64,000 nt of DNA, from assembly GCF_036850765.1 (NCBI RefSeq), contig NC_089490.1:125454522-125518521 (forward strand), in the 5' to 3' direction. This document shows positions 10,991-23,639 of the stretch, one piece after another. The first letter of the stretch is position 1; every line of letters starts with the position of its first letter. The DNA comes from Saccopteryx bilineata (lineage: Eukaryota > Chordata > Mammalia > Chiroptera > Emballonuridae). The position numbers were made by a program, and so were the translations under genes. The notes beneath the pieces are model-generated. The model had not been told where the DNA came from and made no database searches. It was given only the letters and a program-made list of their open reading frames with translations.

Positions 10991-11597
10991 TTTTTTAAAT
11001 TTTTTAAATAATTTTATCTTTTTAATGGGGCGACATCAGTAAATCAGGATACATATATTCAAAGATAACATGTCCAGGTTATCTTGTCGTTCAATTATGT
11101 TGCATACCCATCACCCAAAGTCAGATTGTCCTCTGTCACCTTCTATCTAGTTTTCTTTGTGCTCCTCCACCTCCCCTTTTCCCTTTCCTCTCCCTCTCCC
11201 CCCATAACCACCACACTCTTATCAATGTCTCTTAGTCTAACTTTTATGTCCCACCTACGTATGGAATAATGCAGTTCCTGGTTTTTTCTGATTTATTTAT
11301 TTCACTCAGTATAATGTTATCAAGATCCCACCATTTTGCTGTAAATGATCCAATGTCATCATTTCTTATGGCTGAGTAGTATTCCATAGTGTATATGTGC
11401 TACATCTTCTTTATCCAGTCATCTATTGACAGGCTTTTTGGTTGTTTCCATGTCCTGGCCACTGTGAACAATGCTGCAATGAACATGGGGCTGCATGTGT
11501 CTTTACGTATCAATGTTTCTGAGGTTTTGGGGTATATACCCAGTAGAGGGATTGCTGGGTCATAAGGTAGTTCTATTTTCAGTTTTTTGAGGAACCA

Positions 11598-14500
11598 CTA
11601 TACTTTCTTCCATAATGGTTGTACTACTTTACATTCCCACCAACAGTGTATGAGGGTTCCTTTTTCTCCACAGCCTCTCCAACATTTGCTATTACCTGTC
11701 TTGTTAATAATAGCTAATCCAACAGGTGTGAGGTGGTATCTCATTGTAGTTTTGATTTGCATTTCTCTAATAACTAAAGAAGATGAGCATCTTTTCATAT
11801 ATCTGTTGGCCATTTGTATTTCTTTCTGGGAGAAGTGTCTGTTCATGTCCTCTTCCCATTTTTTTATTAGATTGTTTGTTTGTTTGTTGTTGAGTTTTAT
11901 GAGTTCTTTGTATATTTTGGATATTAGGCGCTTATTTGAGCTGTTGTTTGAAAATATCATTTCCCATTTAGTTGGCTGTCTGTTTATTTTTTTTAACAGT
12001 TTCTCTTGCTGAGCAAAAACTTCTTAGTCTGATGTAGTCCCATTCATTAATTTTTGCCTTCACTTCTCTTGCCTTTGGAGTCAAATTCATAAAATGCTCT
12101 TTAAAACCCAGGTCCATGAGTTGAGTACCTATGTCTTCTTCTATGTACTTTATTGTTTCAGGTCTTATGTTAAGATCTTTGATCCATTTTGAGTTAATTT
12201 TAGTACAGGGGGACAAACTGTAGTCCAGTTTCATTCTTTTGCATGTGGCTTTCCAGTTTTCCCAGCACCATTTATTGAAGAGGTTTTCTTTTCTCCATTG
12301 TGTGTTGTGGGCCCCTTTATCAAAAATTATTTGACTATATATATGTGGTTTTATTTCTGGACTTTCTATTCTGTTCCATTGGTCTGAGTGTCTATTTTTC
12401 TGCCAATACCATGCTGTTTTGATTGTCGTGGCCCTATAATAGAGTTTGAAGTCAGGTATTGTAATGCCCCCAGCTTCATTCTTTTTCTTTAGGATTGCTT
12501 TGGCTATTCGGGGTTTTTTATACTTCCATATAAATCTGATAATTTTTTGCTTCATTTCTTTAAAAAATGTCATTGGAATTTTGATGGGAATTGCATTAAA
12601 TTTGTATATTGCTTTGGGTAATATGGCTATCTTGATTATATTTATTCTTCCTAACCAAGAACAAGGTATATTCTTCCATCTCATTATATCTTTTTTGATT
12701 TCCCTTAACAATGTTTATAGTTTTCATTATATAAGTCCTTTACATTCTTTGCTATGTTTATTCCTTGGTATTTTATTTTTTTGTTGCAATCGTGAAGGGG
12801 AATATTCTTTTGAGTTCGTTCTCAAATGTTTCATTGTTGGCATATAGAAAGGCTATTGACTTCTGTATGTTAATTTTGTATCCTGCGACCTTACTGTACT
12901 GGCTTATTGTTTCTAGTAGTCTTTTTGTGGATTCTTTGGGGTTTTCAATGTTTAGGATCATATCATCAGCAAAAAGTGATACCTTTACTTCTTCTTTTCT
13001 GGTATGGATGCCTCTTATTTCTTTGTCTTGTCTGATTGCTCTGGCTAGAACCTCTAGTACCACATTAAATAAGAGGGGAGAGAGTGGACAACCCTGTCTT
13101 GTTCCTGATTTAAGAGGGAAAGCCTACAGTTTTGTGCCATTTAATATGATGTTAGCTGATGGTTTATCATATATGGCCTTTATCATGTTGAGATATTTTC
13201 CTTCTATACCCATTTTGTTGAGAGTCTTAAACATAAAATTGTGTTGTATTTTATCGAAAGCCTTTTCTGCGACTACTGATAAGATCATGTGGTTTTTGTT
13301 CTTTGTTTTGTTGATATGGTGTATTACGTTAACCGTTTCACGTATGTTGAACCATCCTTGAGATTCTGGGATGAATCCCACTTGATCATGATGTATTATT
13401 TTTTTAATATGTTGTTGTATTCGATTTGCTAGTATTTTGTTTAGTATTTTAGCATCTGTATTCATTAGAGATATTGGTCTGTAGTTTTCTTTTTTTATGC
13501 CATCCTTGCTTGGTTTTGGTGTGAGGGTTATGTAGGCCTCATAAAATGTGTTTGGAAGAATTGCTTCTTCTTCAACTTTTTGGAAGACTTTCAGTAGAAT
13601 AGGAACCAAGACTTCTTTGAATGTTTGATAAAATTCGCTAGTATAGCCGTCTGGGCCTGGACTTTTATTTTTGGGGAGGTTTTTAATGGTTTTTTCTATT
13701 TCTTCTCTACTAATAATAGGTCTGTTTAGGCTTTCTGCTTCTTCTTGACTCAGTCTAGGAAGGTTGTATTGTTCTAGGAATTTATCCATTTCTTCTAGCT
13801 TGTTGAATTTAGTGGCATAAAGTTTTTCATAGTATTCTACAATAATTCTTTGTATATCTACGGTGTCCATAGTGATTTCTCCTCTTTCATTTTGGATTTT
13901 GTTTATATGAGTTCTTTCTCTTTTTTCCTTGGTAAGTCTTGCCAAGGGTTTGTCAATTTTGTTGATCTTTTCAAAGAACCAGCTCCTTGTTCTATTAATT
14001 TTTTCTATAGTTTTTCTGATCTCTATTTTATTTATTTCTGCTCTGATTTTTATTATCTTCTTTTTTGGCTGGTTTTTTGTTGTCTTTGTTCTTATTTTTC
14101 TAGTTCCTTATGGTGTGAAGTTAAGTGGTTTCACTTGGGCTCTCTCTTGTTTGTTCATATATGCCTGAAGTGATATGAACTTCCCTCTTATCACTGCTTT
14201 TGCTGCATCCCAGAGATTCTTATATGTCGTATTGTCATTTTCATTAGTCTGTATATATCTTTTGATCTCTGCACTTATTTCTTCCTTGACCCATTCGTTT
14301 TTTAAAAGTATATTGTTTAGTGTCCACATTTTTGTGGGATTTTTTTCCTCTTTTTTGCAGTTGACTTCTAGTTTCAAGGCTTTATGATCAGAAAATATGC
14401 TTGGTACAACTTTGATTTTTCTGAATTTGCTGATGTTGTTTTTGTGGCCCAACATATGTCAATTCTTGAGAATGATCCATGTACACTGGAGAAAAATGTA

Positions 14501-15071
14501 TACTCAGTCACTTTGGGATGAAATGTCCTGTAGATGTCTGTCATATCCAGGTGCTCTAGTGTTTTGTTTAAGGCCACTATATCTTTGTTGATTCTCTGTT
14601 TGGATGACAAATCTAGAGGGGTCAGCGGTGTATTGATGTCTCCAAGTATAATTGTATGTTTGTCAGTTTTTGTTTTAAGGTCAATAAGTAGCTGTCTTAT
14701 ATATTTTGGTACTCCTTGGTTTGGTGCATATATATTAAGAATTGTTATGTCTTCTTGATTCATTGTCCTCTTAGCCATTATGAAATGGCCATTTTTGTCT
14801 CTGAGTACTTTTGCTGTCTTGTAGTCAGCATTATCAGATATGAGTATTGCTACGCCTTATTTTTTTGGATGTTATTTGCTTCGAGTATTGTTTTCCAGCC
14901 TTTCACTTTGAATTTGTTTTTATCCTTGTTACTTAGATGAGTTTCCTGTAGGCAGCATACAGTTGGATTTTCTTTTTTAATCCATTCTGCTCCTCTGTGC
15001 CTTTTTAATGGTGAGTTTAATCCGTTTACATTTAGTGTAATTATTGACACTTGTGAGTTCCCTATTGCCAT
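11598..15071 (-). pseudogene. L1 ORF2, multiply frameshifted
   Basis: Endonuclease-reverse transcriptase of the outer minus-strand L1. It starts at 15071 with MAIGNSQVSIITLNVNGLN and contains CLQETH. It is readable only as a chain of frames: 15071-14850, 14778-14374, 14455-14108, 13945-13124, 13063-12773, 12711-11968 and 11960-11598. The RT motif FADD is intact at 12962-12973. The C-terminal [18 protein letters not shown] cluster lies in the last piece. At least six frameshifts or stops make it older than the inner copy and inactive. Confidence 0.88.
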
Positions 15072-15397
15072 TTTATAGATTGCTTTCTGTTAGTTTTGTG
15101 TCTTGTTTGATCCTTCTCTTTCGCTTTTCTATCTTTTGTTTTTGTTTGGTTGTATTCCATACATCTTTCCTCTGTTGCTGTCTTTTTTATCTCATGTGCT
15201 TTTGTGGTGGTTTTTTCAATGGTGGTTACCTTTAAGTAATGAAAAGGGTTCCTACCCTGTTTATTGTAGTGCACTATTTTGTGAATACTTTTGCACTCCA
15301 TCGTTCTTTGCTACTGTTAATCTCCATCCTCTCCCCCACTTTCTTTTTGTTGTTGTCACAGTTTAAATTTGGTTTTATTGTGTTCTTCTTGGAGCTT

Positions 15398-16395
15398 TTA
15401 CTTGTTGCTTTGTGGTTTTTTTTTGTTCTTTGTATCTGATTGGAGAACCCCCTTTAGTAATTCCTGGAGTGAGGGTTTTCTGATAATAAATTCCCTCATC
15501 TTTTCTGTATCTGTGAATGTTTTTATTTCTCCTTCATATTTAAAGGATAGCTTTGATTGGTATAGTATTCGTGGCTGGAAGTTCCTGTCTTTCAGGACTT
15601 TAAATATTGGGGTCCACTCTCTTCTAGCTTGTACAGTTTCTGCTGAGAAATCTGATGATAATCTAATGGGCCTTCCTTTATATGTTGTATTGTTCTTTTC
15701 CCTGGCTGCCTTGAGAATTTTTTCTTTGCCGTTGGTTTGTAACAGTTTCATTATGATATGCCTTGCAGTAGGTTTTTTGGGGTTAAGAAAACTTGGAGTT
15801 CTGTTTGCTTCTAGAATTTGAGGCTTTAGTTCTTTCCACAGACTTGGGAAGTTCTCATCTATTATTTGTTTGAGTATGTTCTCCATTCCATTATCTCTCT
15901 CTTCTCCCTCTGATATACCTATTATTCTTATGTTATTCTTTTTGATGGAGTCAGATAATTCTTGTAGGGCTATCTCATTTTTTTAAATTTTTGAGTCTCT
16001 TTCTTCTTCTCTTTGTTGTGCCTCAAGTTGCTTGTCTTCTCCTTCACTAATCCTCTCTTCTATCTGGCCTGTTCTATTAGCTAAGCTTGTTACCTCGTTT
16101 TTCAGCTCGTGAATTGAGTTTTTCATCTCTGTTTGATTTGTTTTTATAGTTTCATTTTTCTTGGAAATATATTATTTGTGTTCATTGATTTGTTTTCTGA
16201 GCTCCCTAAATTGCCTTTCTGTGTTTTCTTGTATATCTCTGAGTATTTTTAGCATTTCTATTTAAATTCTCTGTCATTTACCTCCAAGGTTTCCAATATA
16301 TTAAATTTTTTCTCCATAGATTTTTCCTCATCTAGCTGTGTTACCTCTCTTTCTTTTCTATCCATGATATTCAATTTTCTCTTCCTTAATGGCAT
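15398..16395 (-). pseudogene. L1 ORF1, broken
   Basis: Start ATG at 16395 gives MPLRKRKLNIMDRKE, a different ORF1 N-terminus from the MRRQRN type of the inner and first L1s, so this is another subfamily, matching the plus-strand copy at 52791. The C-terminal two thirds are open at 15886-15398: NFPSLWKELK, then the RRM/CTD region. The central coiled-coil part is interrupted by stops and frameshifts. Product would be the L1 RNA-binding protein. Confidence 0.8.
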
Positions 16396-17047
16396 CTGAG
16401 GGTGGTTTTGTTGATAGTATTATTGAGATTTAATAAAGAATAAAAAGTTAAAAAAATAAAAAATCTAAAAGAGTTGTTTTTTTAAAAAAAATTAATAATG
16501 AAATAAAGAAAAATAAAATAAAAATTAAAAAAAGGAAATTATTCCCCCCCTTCCTTTTTTTCTCTTTTATCCTCTCCCCTCTTTCTTGAGAAAATCTTGT
16601 GGTGAACTGTGAATTATATTGTACTAAATAGAACAAACAATGCCTGTAATAGAGGGCCTGAGGTGGGGAGAAGTAATAAAGGGGCAAAAAAAAAAAAAGA
16701 AAAAAAATGCGTATGGACCCACAAAAAGCAAATAAGAAAAAAATTGGGTCAAGAATAAAATGATTTGCTTTTAGGTGTTGGTTCACTAAGAGTTATGATG
16801 AGAGGAATAAGAAGGAAACAGGAAAATGGGGGACAAATAAAAAAATTACTATTGTATTACTGGATCAAGAATTAGATAAAATGGAGAGCCAGGGATGGGA
16901 GCACTGCTAGTGTGTTGAAAAGGTGAAGTAAAAACCCCCCAAATGCCACAAACATAAGTTTGAGTCCCAGATCAGATGTTGTTCGTTATTGAGGTTTGAA
17001 TGAGAGGAGACATAAAGGAGAAAGGAAGAAACTAATGTAGAGGGAGA

Positions 17048-17078
<31 letters not shown>

Positions 17079-17352
17079 AAAGAGGGAACCACTAAAAGAA
17101 GAAAAAAGAAAAAAGAGGAGAGAGAGAGTGTGCAACCCTCATAGAGAGAAAGGAAGAGGAAAGAAAAGATAATGGGAGATGTAACACTTATGAGTAGTGT
17201 AGTTCAAGGAGAGGAAAGAGTAAGACCGGCAGAGAGTTAAATGACCAAATTGGAGGAGGAATAAAAAATATCAAGAATGAAGATAAGAGAAACAAACGAA
17301 CAAATATAATAAAATGGGATAGGCTATAAAGTCTGCATATTATTCTTGATTT

Positions 17353-17363
17353 TGAGAGGTTAT
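17353..17363. repeat. TSD of inner L1 (left copy)
   Basis: TGAGAGGTTAT occurs here against the poly(T) tract and again at 23308-23318. The sequence on the two outer sides is continuous in the undisturbed paralogue at 26295-26320, which reads straight through this point. That confirms the empty site independently. Confidence 0.88.
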
Positions 17364-17633
17364 TTTTTTTTTAATTTTTATTAAATTTAATGCAGTGACA
17401 TTGATAAATCAGGGTACATATGTTGAGAGAAAATATCTCTAGATTATTTTGACATTAGATTGTGCTGTATACCCCTCCCCCAAAGTTAAATTGTCTTCTG
17501 TCACCTTCTATCTGGTTTTCTTTGTGCCCCTCCCCTCCCCTAACCCCTCTCTCCTTCTTCACCCCCTCCCCCCTCCCCCAACCTCCCGCCCCTGTTGCCA
17601 TCACATTCTTGTTCATGTCTCTGAGTCTCAGTT

Positions 17634-20600
17634 TTATGTCCCTTCTATGTATGGATTCATCTTAGTTTTTTTTTTTTCTGATTTACTTATTTCACTCCGT
17701 ATAATGTTGTCAAGGTCCATCCATGTTATTGTAAATGATCCGATGTCATCATTTCTTATGGCTGAGTAGAATTCCATAGTATATATGTACCAAAGCTTTT
17801 TAATCCACTCGTCCTCTGACGGACACTTGGGCTGTTTCCAGATCTTCGCTATTGTGAACAATGCTGCCACAAACATGTGGGTGCATTTCTCCTTTTCGAG
17901 CCGTTCTATGGTGTCCTTGGGGTATATTCCTAAAAGTGGGATAGCTGGGTCAAAAGGCAGTTTGATTTTCAGATTTTTGAGGAATCTCCATACTGTTTTC
18001 CACAGTGGCTGCACCAGTCTGCATTCCCACCAGCATTGCAGGAGGGTTCCCTTTTCTCCACATCCTCGCCAGCACTTATTCTGTGTTGTTTTGTTGATAA
18101 GCGCCATTCTGACTGGTGTAAGGTGATATCTCATTGTGGTTTTAATTTGCATTTCTCTAATGATTAATGATGTTGAGCATTTTTTCATATGCCTATTGGC
18201 CATCTGTATGTCCTCTTTGGAGAAGTGTCTATTCATCTCTTTTGCCCATTTTTGGATTGGGTTGTTTGTCTTCCTGGTGTTGAGTTTTACAAGTTCTTTA
18301 TAAATTTTGGTTATTTGTCAAATATGTCCTCCCATTGTGTAGTTTGTCTTTTTATTCTTTTCTTGTTGTCTTTAGCTGTGCAAAAGCTTTTTAGTTTGAT
18401 ATAGTCCCATTTGTTTATCCTGTCTTTTATTTCACTTCCCCGTGGAGATAAATCAGCAAATATATTGCTCCGAGAGATGTCCAAGAGCTTACTGCCTATG
18501 TTTTCTTCTAAGACGCTTATGGTTTCATAACCTACATTTAAGTCTTTTATCCATTTTGAGTTTATTTTTGTGAGTGGTGTAAGCTGGTGATCTAGTTTCA
18601 TTTTTTTGCAGGTAGCTGTCCAATTTTCCCAACACCATTTGTTAAAGAGGCTGTCTTTACTCCATTGTATTGTCTTACCTCTTTTGTCAAATATCAGTTG
18701 TCCATAGAACTGTGGGCTTATTTCTGGGTTTTTTGTTCTGTTCCATTGATCTGTATGCCTGTTCTTATGCCAGTACCAGGCTGTTTTGAGTACAACGGCC
18801 TTGTAGTATAACTTGATATCAGGAAGTGCGATACCTCCCACATTATTCTTCTTTTTTAAGATTGCTGAGGCTATTCGTGTCCTCTTTTGGTTCCATATAA
18901 ATTTTTGGAATATGTGTTCTATATCTTTGAAGTATGTCATTGGTATTTTAATTGGTATTGCATTGAATTTATAGATTGCTTTGGGTAATATAGACATTTT
19001 AATGATGTTTATTCTTCTTAACCATGAGCACGGTATATGCTTCCACTTGTTTGTATCTTCCTTGATTTCTTTTATCAATGCTTTGTAATTTTCCGAGTAC
19101 AAGTCTTTAGTCTCCTTGGTTAAGTTTACTCCTAGGTACTTTATTTTTTTGGTTGTAATTGTGAAGGGGATTGTTTCCTTAATTTCTCTTTCTGACTGTT
19201 CATTGTTGGTGTATAAAAATGCTTCTGATTTCTGAGTATTGATTTTATATCCTGCCACTTTGCTGAATTTATTTATCAGGTCCATTAGTTTTTTGACTGA
19301 GACTTTAGGGTTTTCTATATACAATATCATATCATCTACAAATAATGATAGTTTTACTTCTTCTTTTCCAACTTGAATGCCTTTTATTTCTTCTTCTTGT
19401 CTGATTGCTGTGGCTAGGACTTCCAGGACTATTTTAAAGAAGAGTGGTGAAAGGGGGCACCCCTGCCTTGTTTCTGAGCTTAAGGGTATTGCTTTTAATT
19501 TTTTCCCATTGAGTATGATGTTGGCTGTGGGTTTCTCATAGATGGCTTTTATCATGTTGAGGTATGTTCCCTGTATTCCCACTTTGCTGAGAGTTTTGAT
19601 CATGAATGGGTTCTGGATTTTATCAAATGCTTTTTCTGCATCTATTGAAATTATCATATGATTTTTCTCCTTCTTTTTGTTTATGTGATGAATCACATTG
19701 ATTGATTTATGAATATTGTACCAGCCTTGCCTCCCCAGAATAATTCCCACTTGATCGTGGTGTATGATTTTTTCCATATATTGTTGAATCCGGTTTGCTA
19801 ATATTTTGTTGAGGATTTTAGCATCTATATTCATCAGAGATATTGGCCTATAATTTTCTTTCTTTGTGTTGTCTTTGCCTGGTTTTGGAATCAGAATTAT
19901 GCTCGCCTCATAAAAGGAGCTTGGAAGTCTTCCTTCCTCTTGAATTTTTTGAAATAGTTTGAGAAGGATATGAGTTAGTTCTTCTTTGAATATTTGGTAG
20001 AATTCCGTTGTGAAGCCATCGGGCCCTTGACTTTTCTTTGTTGGGAGTTTTTTGTTAACTGTTTCGATCTCATTTGGTGTAATCGGTCTGTTTAGGTTTT
20101 CTGATTCTTCCAGATTGATTTTTGGAAAATTGTATGTTTCAAGGAATTTGTCCATTTCATCTAGGTTGTCTAGTTTTTTGGCATACAGTTCTTCATAGTA
20201 TTTTCTTACAATATTTTGTATTTCTGTTGTGTCAGTTGTTGTTTCTCCTCTCTCATTTCTGATTTTATTTGAGTCATCTCTGTCTTTTTTTTGGTGAGTC
20301 TACTTAAAGGTTCATCAATCTTGTTTACCTTTTCAAAGAACCAGCTCCTAGTTTCATTGATCCTCTGTATTGTTTCTTTAGCCTCTATGTCATTTATTTC
20401 TGCTCTGATCTTTATTATTTCCTTCCTTCTACTACATTTGGGCTTTACTTGCTGTTCTTTTTCTAATTCTTTTAGATGCAGGGTTAAGTTGTTTATTTGA
20501 GCTTTTTCTAGCTTCTGAAAGTGTGCCTGTAGTGCTATGAACTTCCCTCTCAGCACTGCTTTTGCTGTGTCCCATAAATTTTGAGTTGTTGTATGCTCAT

Positions 20601-21431
20601 TGTCATTCATTTCTAGGAATTTTTTTATTTCTTCTTTGATCTCATTCTTAATCCATTCATTATTTAACACCCTGCTATTTAGTTTCCATGTGTTTTAGAA
20701 TTTTTGAGCTTTTCTGCTGTGATTCATTTCTAGTTTCATGCTGTTGTGATCAGAGAAAGTGCTTGATATGATTTCAGTCTCCTTAAATTTGTTGAGAGCA
20801 CTTTTGTGCCCTAACATGTGGTCTATCCTAGAGAATGTACCATGAGCACTTGAAAAGAATGTATATTCTGCTGCTTTAGGGTGAAAGGATCTGAAAATAT
20901 CTATTAAATCGAGTTGATCTATTGTTTCCAATAAGTCTGCTGTTTCTTTGTTAATTTTCTTTCTTGAGGATCTATCTAGTGATGTTAGTGGGGTATTGAA
21001 ATCCCCTACTATTATAGTATTGCTGTTGATCTCGCCCTTTAAATCCATCAAAGTCTGTTTTATATATTTGGGTGCTCGTATATTAGGTGCATAGATATTT
21101 ATAATAGTTATATCTTCCTGTTGAATTACTCCCTTTATCATTATGTAGTGGCCTTCTTTATCTCTTACTATATCCTTTGTTTTAAAGTCCAATTTGTCTG
21201 ATATAAGTATTGCTACCCCAGCTTTTTTTTCATTTCCGTTTGCATGAAATATTTTTTCCATCCTTTTACCTTCAATCTATGTGTGTCTTTTGTTCTAAGG
21301 TGTGTCTCTTGTAGACAACATATGTATGGGTCCTGTTTTCTTATCCACGCAGCTACCCTATGTCTTTTGATTGGATCATTTAATCCATTTACATTTAAAG
21401 TTATTATTGATATGTAGTTGTTTATTGCCAT
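17634..21431 (-). pseudogene. Inner L1 ORF2, several frameshifts/stops; RT motif FVDD
   Basis: Starts MAINNYISIITLNVNGLN at 21431. The frames are 21431-21213, 21261-20695, 20670-20206, 20155-18311 (614 residues, RT core) and 18236-17634 (C-terminus with [18 protein letters not shown], where Q replaces the usual H). The catalytic motif at 19331-19342 reads FVDD instead of FADD; the two aspartates are kept. Breaks lie near 21240, 20690, 20200-20160 and 18310. Not functional, but the least decayed ORF2 after the first L1. Confidence 0.88.
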
Positions 21432-21489
21432 TTTCTTCTTTAAAGGTGTATTCCTTTTTTTGCTATATTCTTTTCCAACTTTGATCTGT

Positions 21490-22402
21490 TTACAACAGGC
21501 CCCTTAACATTTCTTGCAGTGTTGGTTTGGTTGTAATGAATTCCTTGAGTTGTTTTTTGTCTGGGAAGCTTTTTATTTCTCCTTCGATTTTAAACGATAG
21601 CCTTGCTGGATAAAGTAGTCTTGGTTGTAGGTTCTTGTTCTGCATTACTTTGAATATTTCTTGCCATTCCCTTCTGGCCTCAAGTGTTTCTGTTGAGAAG
21701 TCGGATGTCATCCTTATGGGGGCTCCTTTTTGGTGATAACTTTTTTTCTCTTGCAGCTTTTAATATTTTCTCTTTATCGCTTAGCTTTGGTATTTTAATT
21801 ATGATGTGTCTTGGTGTAGGTTTCTTTGGGTTTCTCTTTAATGGAGTTCTCTGTGCTTCTTGGACTTGTGAGAGTTTCTCTTGCATTAATTTAGGGAAGT
21901 TTTCAGTTATGATATGATTGAACAAAGTCTCTATCCCTTGTTCTTTTTCTTCTTCTTCAGGAACCCCTATGATGCAGATGTTATTTCTCTTCATGTTGTC
22001 ACAGAGCTCTCTAAGTGTTTCCTCTGACTTTTTGAGTCTCTTTTCTCTTTTCTTCTCTGCTTTCATGCCTTCATTCCAGTTGTCCTCCAACTCGCTGATT
22101 CGATCCTCAGCTGTATCCATCCTGTTTTTAATTCCTTCCATTGTGTTCTTCATTTCTGATATTGTATTTGTCATTTCTGACTGATTCTTTTTTAATATTT
22201 CAATATCCTTTTTTATACTTGCTATTTCTTTATTTAGGTTTTCAAACTGCCCCTCCATTGTTGTTCTAAGATCCCTAAGCATCCTTACAATCATTATTTT
22301 GAACTCCGCATCTGGAAGTTTGATTATTTCCATATCTCTCAGCTCATCTCTCAAAGGTGTCTCTTGTGGTTTCATTTGGGTTGCATTCCTTTGTCTTCTC
22401 AT
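21490..22402 (-). pseudogene. Inner L1 ORF1, one frameshift
   Basis: ATG at 22402 (MRRQRNATQMKPQETPL). A 240-residue frame covers the coiled coil (heptads around KKDIEILKKNQSEM), the RRM-like block with IIGVPEEEEKEQ, and the start of the CTD. Compared with the first L1, one base is missing near 21745 (the sequence corresponding to ACTATCACC is shortened). The rest of the CTD therefore continues in the frame 21711-21490, ending LQEMLRGLL. Otherwise full length; a single repair-sized defect. Confidence 0.87.
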
Positions 22403-23307
22403 AATGGTGTTTTATTTGTAGAGTTGGTTGAGTCTAGGCTTGGTGTTGTCTGCCTCCAGTTTTCAGTTGTGTTATTTCTAGGTCTTCTTGGGTTGGTATC
22501 AGCTATTATTTGTAATCTACTTTCGGATCTGGGCAGCTTTGAAGTCTTGATTTGTTTGTTTTCTTAACAGATGATAGTCTTGTTAACTGATCTCAGCAAG
22601 GGGCTTCCTTGAAACTGTAACCAGGAATGCTGTGGGTGTAACCTGAGACGCTGAAGGTCTCTTCCACCAACTAATCTCACTGGGGGCAGGGTTTTTTCTC
22701 AGTTTCAGTAGGGGGAGGTGTATCTCAGATCTCCATGGAGACCTGAGTTACTGCCCCTCCTCCCCACTTCTTGTTTTCAGCTGTGTCTTGTTGCGCTGAT
22801 TGGAGCTGGATAGATGTCCGGAGATCTCTGATCCGGAAGCACTTCAGCTCTGTTTTGTGTAAGGTTCAGTCCCTCCCCCAGCTATGGCCGCCTCCAGCAC
22901 CAATGAGTCAGCTTTTTTATTTCGTTTCTTGCATACCTTAGCCCCTCACAGTCTGTCCCTCTCCTTGTCCTTTCCACTTGGGAGATAAGCTGGTCTTTTC
23001 AACCCACCTTGCTCCCTAGTCGTCAGGTAAGTGGCTGTGAGCAGTAGTTTCTGCTCTTTTTCCTCTGTGAAAACCTCTCTGGGCTCTCAGCCTCACCCCC
23101 CCTTCCATTCCTGTAAGCAGAGGAGATTCAGGTACTCCTTACCAGGATTATTGTGGCTTCCTCTTTACTCCTTGGTTTTTGAGAGCTGTTCTTGCAGTTC
23201 AGTGTTGGTTTTTCATGCTGATTTTTCCTAAATTGATTTGTATTCCAGTTTGGTGTTGAGAGCTGGGCATCTGTGCATCCGCCTACTCTGCTTCCATTTT
23301 CAAAAGC
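22403..23307 (-). promoter_or_regulatory. 5'UTR of inner L1
   Basis: About 0.9 kb leader, transcribed right to left. Its 5' end shows a degraded ATGG core where the first L1 has the YY1-type CAAGATGGCG. Blocks such as AGTAGGCGGA and GGAAAAACCAAC-like sequence align with 985-1075 of the first L1. No tandem units here, unlike the outer L1. Confidence 0.7.
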
Positions 23308-23639
23308 TGAGAGGTTATCTTCTTGCTTTTTCTTTTCTCTCCCTCTTCCTGGTCAGTGACTCTGTACCTCGGGTTCTGCCCCTTTGGCATGCTCAGGTAG
23401 AGGTTTGCAGTTGATAAGTCTCTATGGCAATGTCGTGTATTGTGCTTCAGTCTCGTTGGCAGTCGAGGCTCATTAGCATTTATAGGCTCTGCCAGTGAGA
23501 GAGTCCGTGTTCCTGGATCCTTTCTCCTAGTGTTTCCTTCCTCAATTAGTAGCCTGATAATCCAGCTATAGGGTTGCTGCTGCCTCTGCCTGGATAGTAA
23601 GAGGCTCAAAGAGCTGGCAACTCCCCACTCTATTCCCAC

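Larger units (their letters stand above)
17364..23307 (-). mobile_element. Inner full-length L1 (minus) nested in the outer L1 5'UTR
   Basis: 5.94 kb. Minus strand: 5'UTR 23307-22403, ORF1 22402-21490, ORF2 21431-17634, 3'UTR with purine-rich tract (17590-17520 region) and complete distal 3'UTR, then poly(A) shown as T-run at 17364-17373. It is closely related to the L1 body at 966-7192 (same MRRQRN ORF1 and MAINNYIS ORF2 starts). It is bounded by an 11-bp TSD and its empty site is preserved in the duplicated 5' piece. Confidence 0.88.

Noticed and set aside
13000..13400. Plus-strand frames of 133-198 codons between 11.5 and 15.9 kb
   Set aside because: They are antisense shadows of the minus-strand L1 ORF2 and ORF1.
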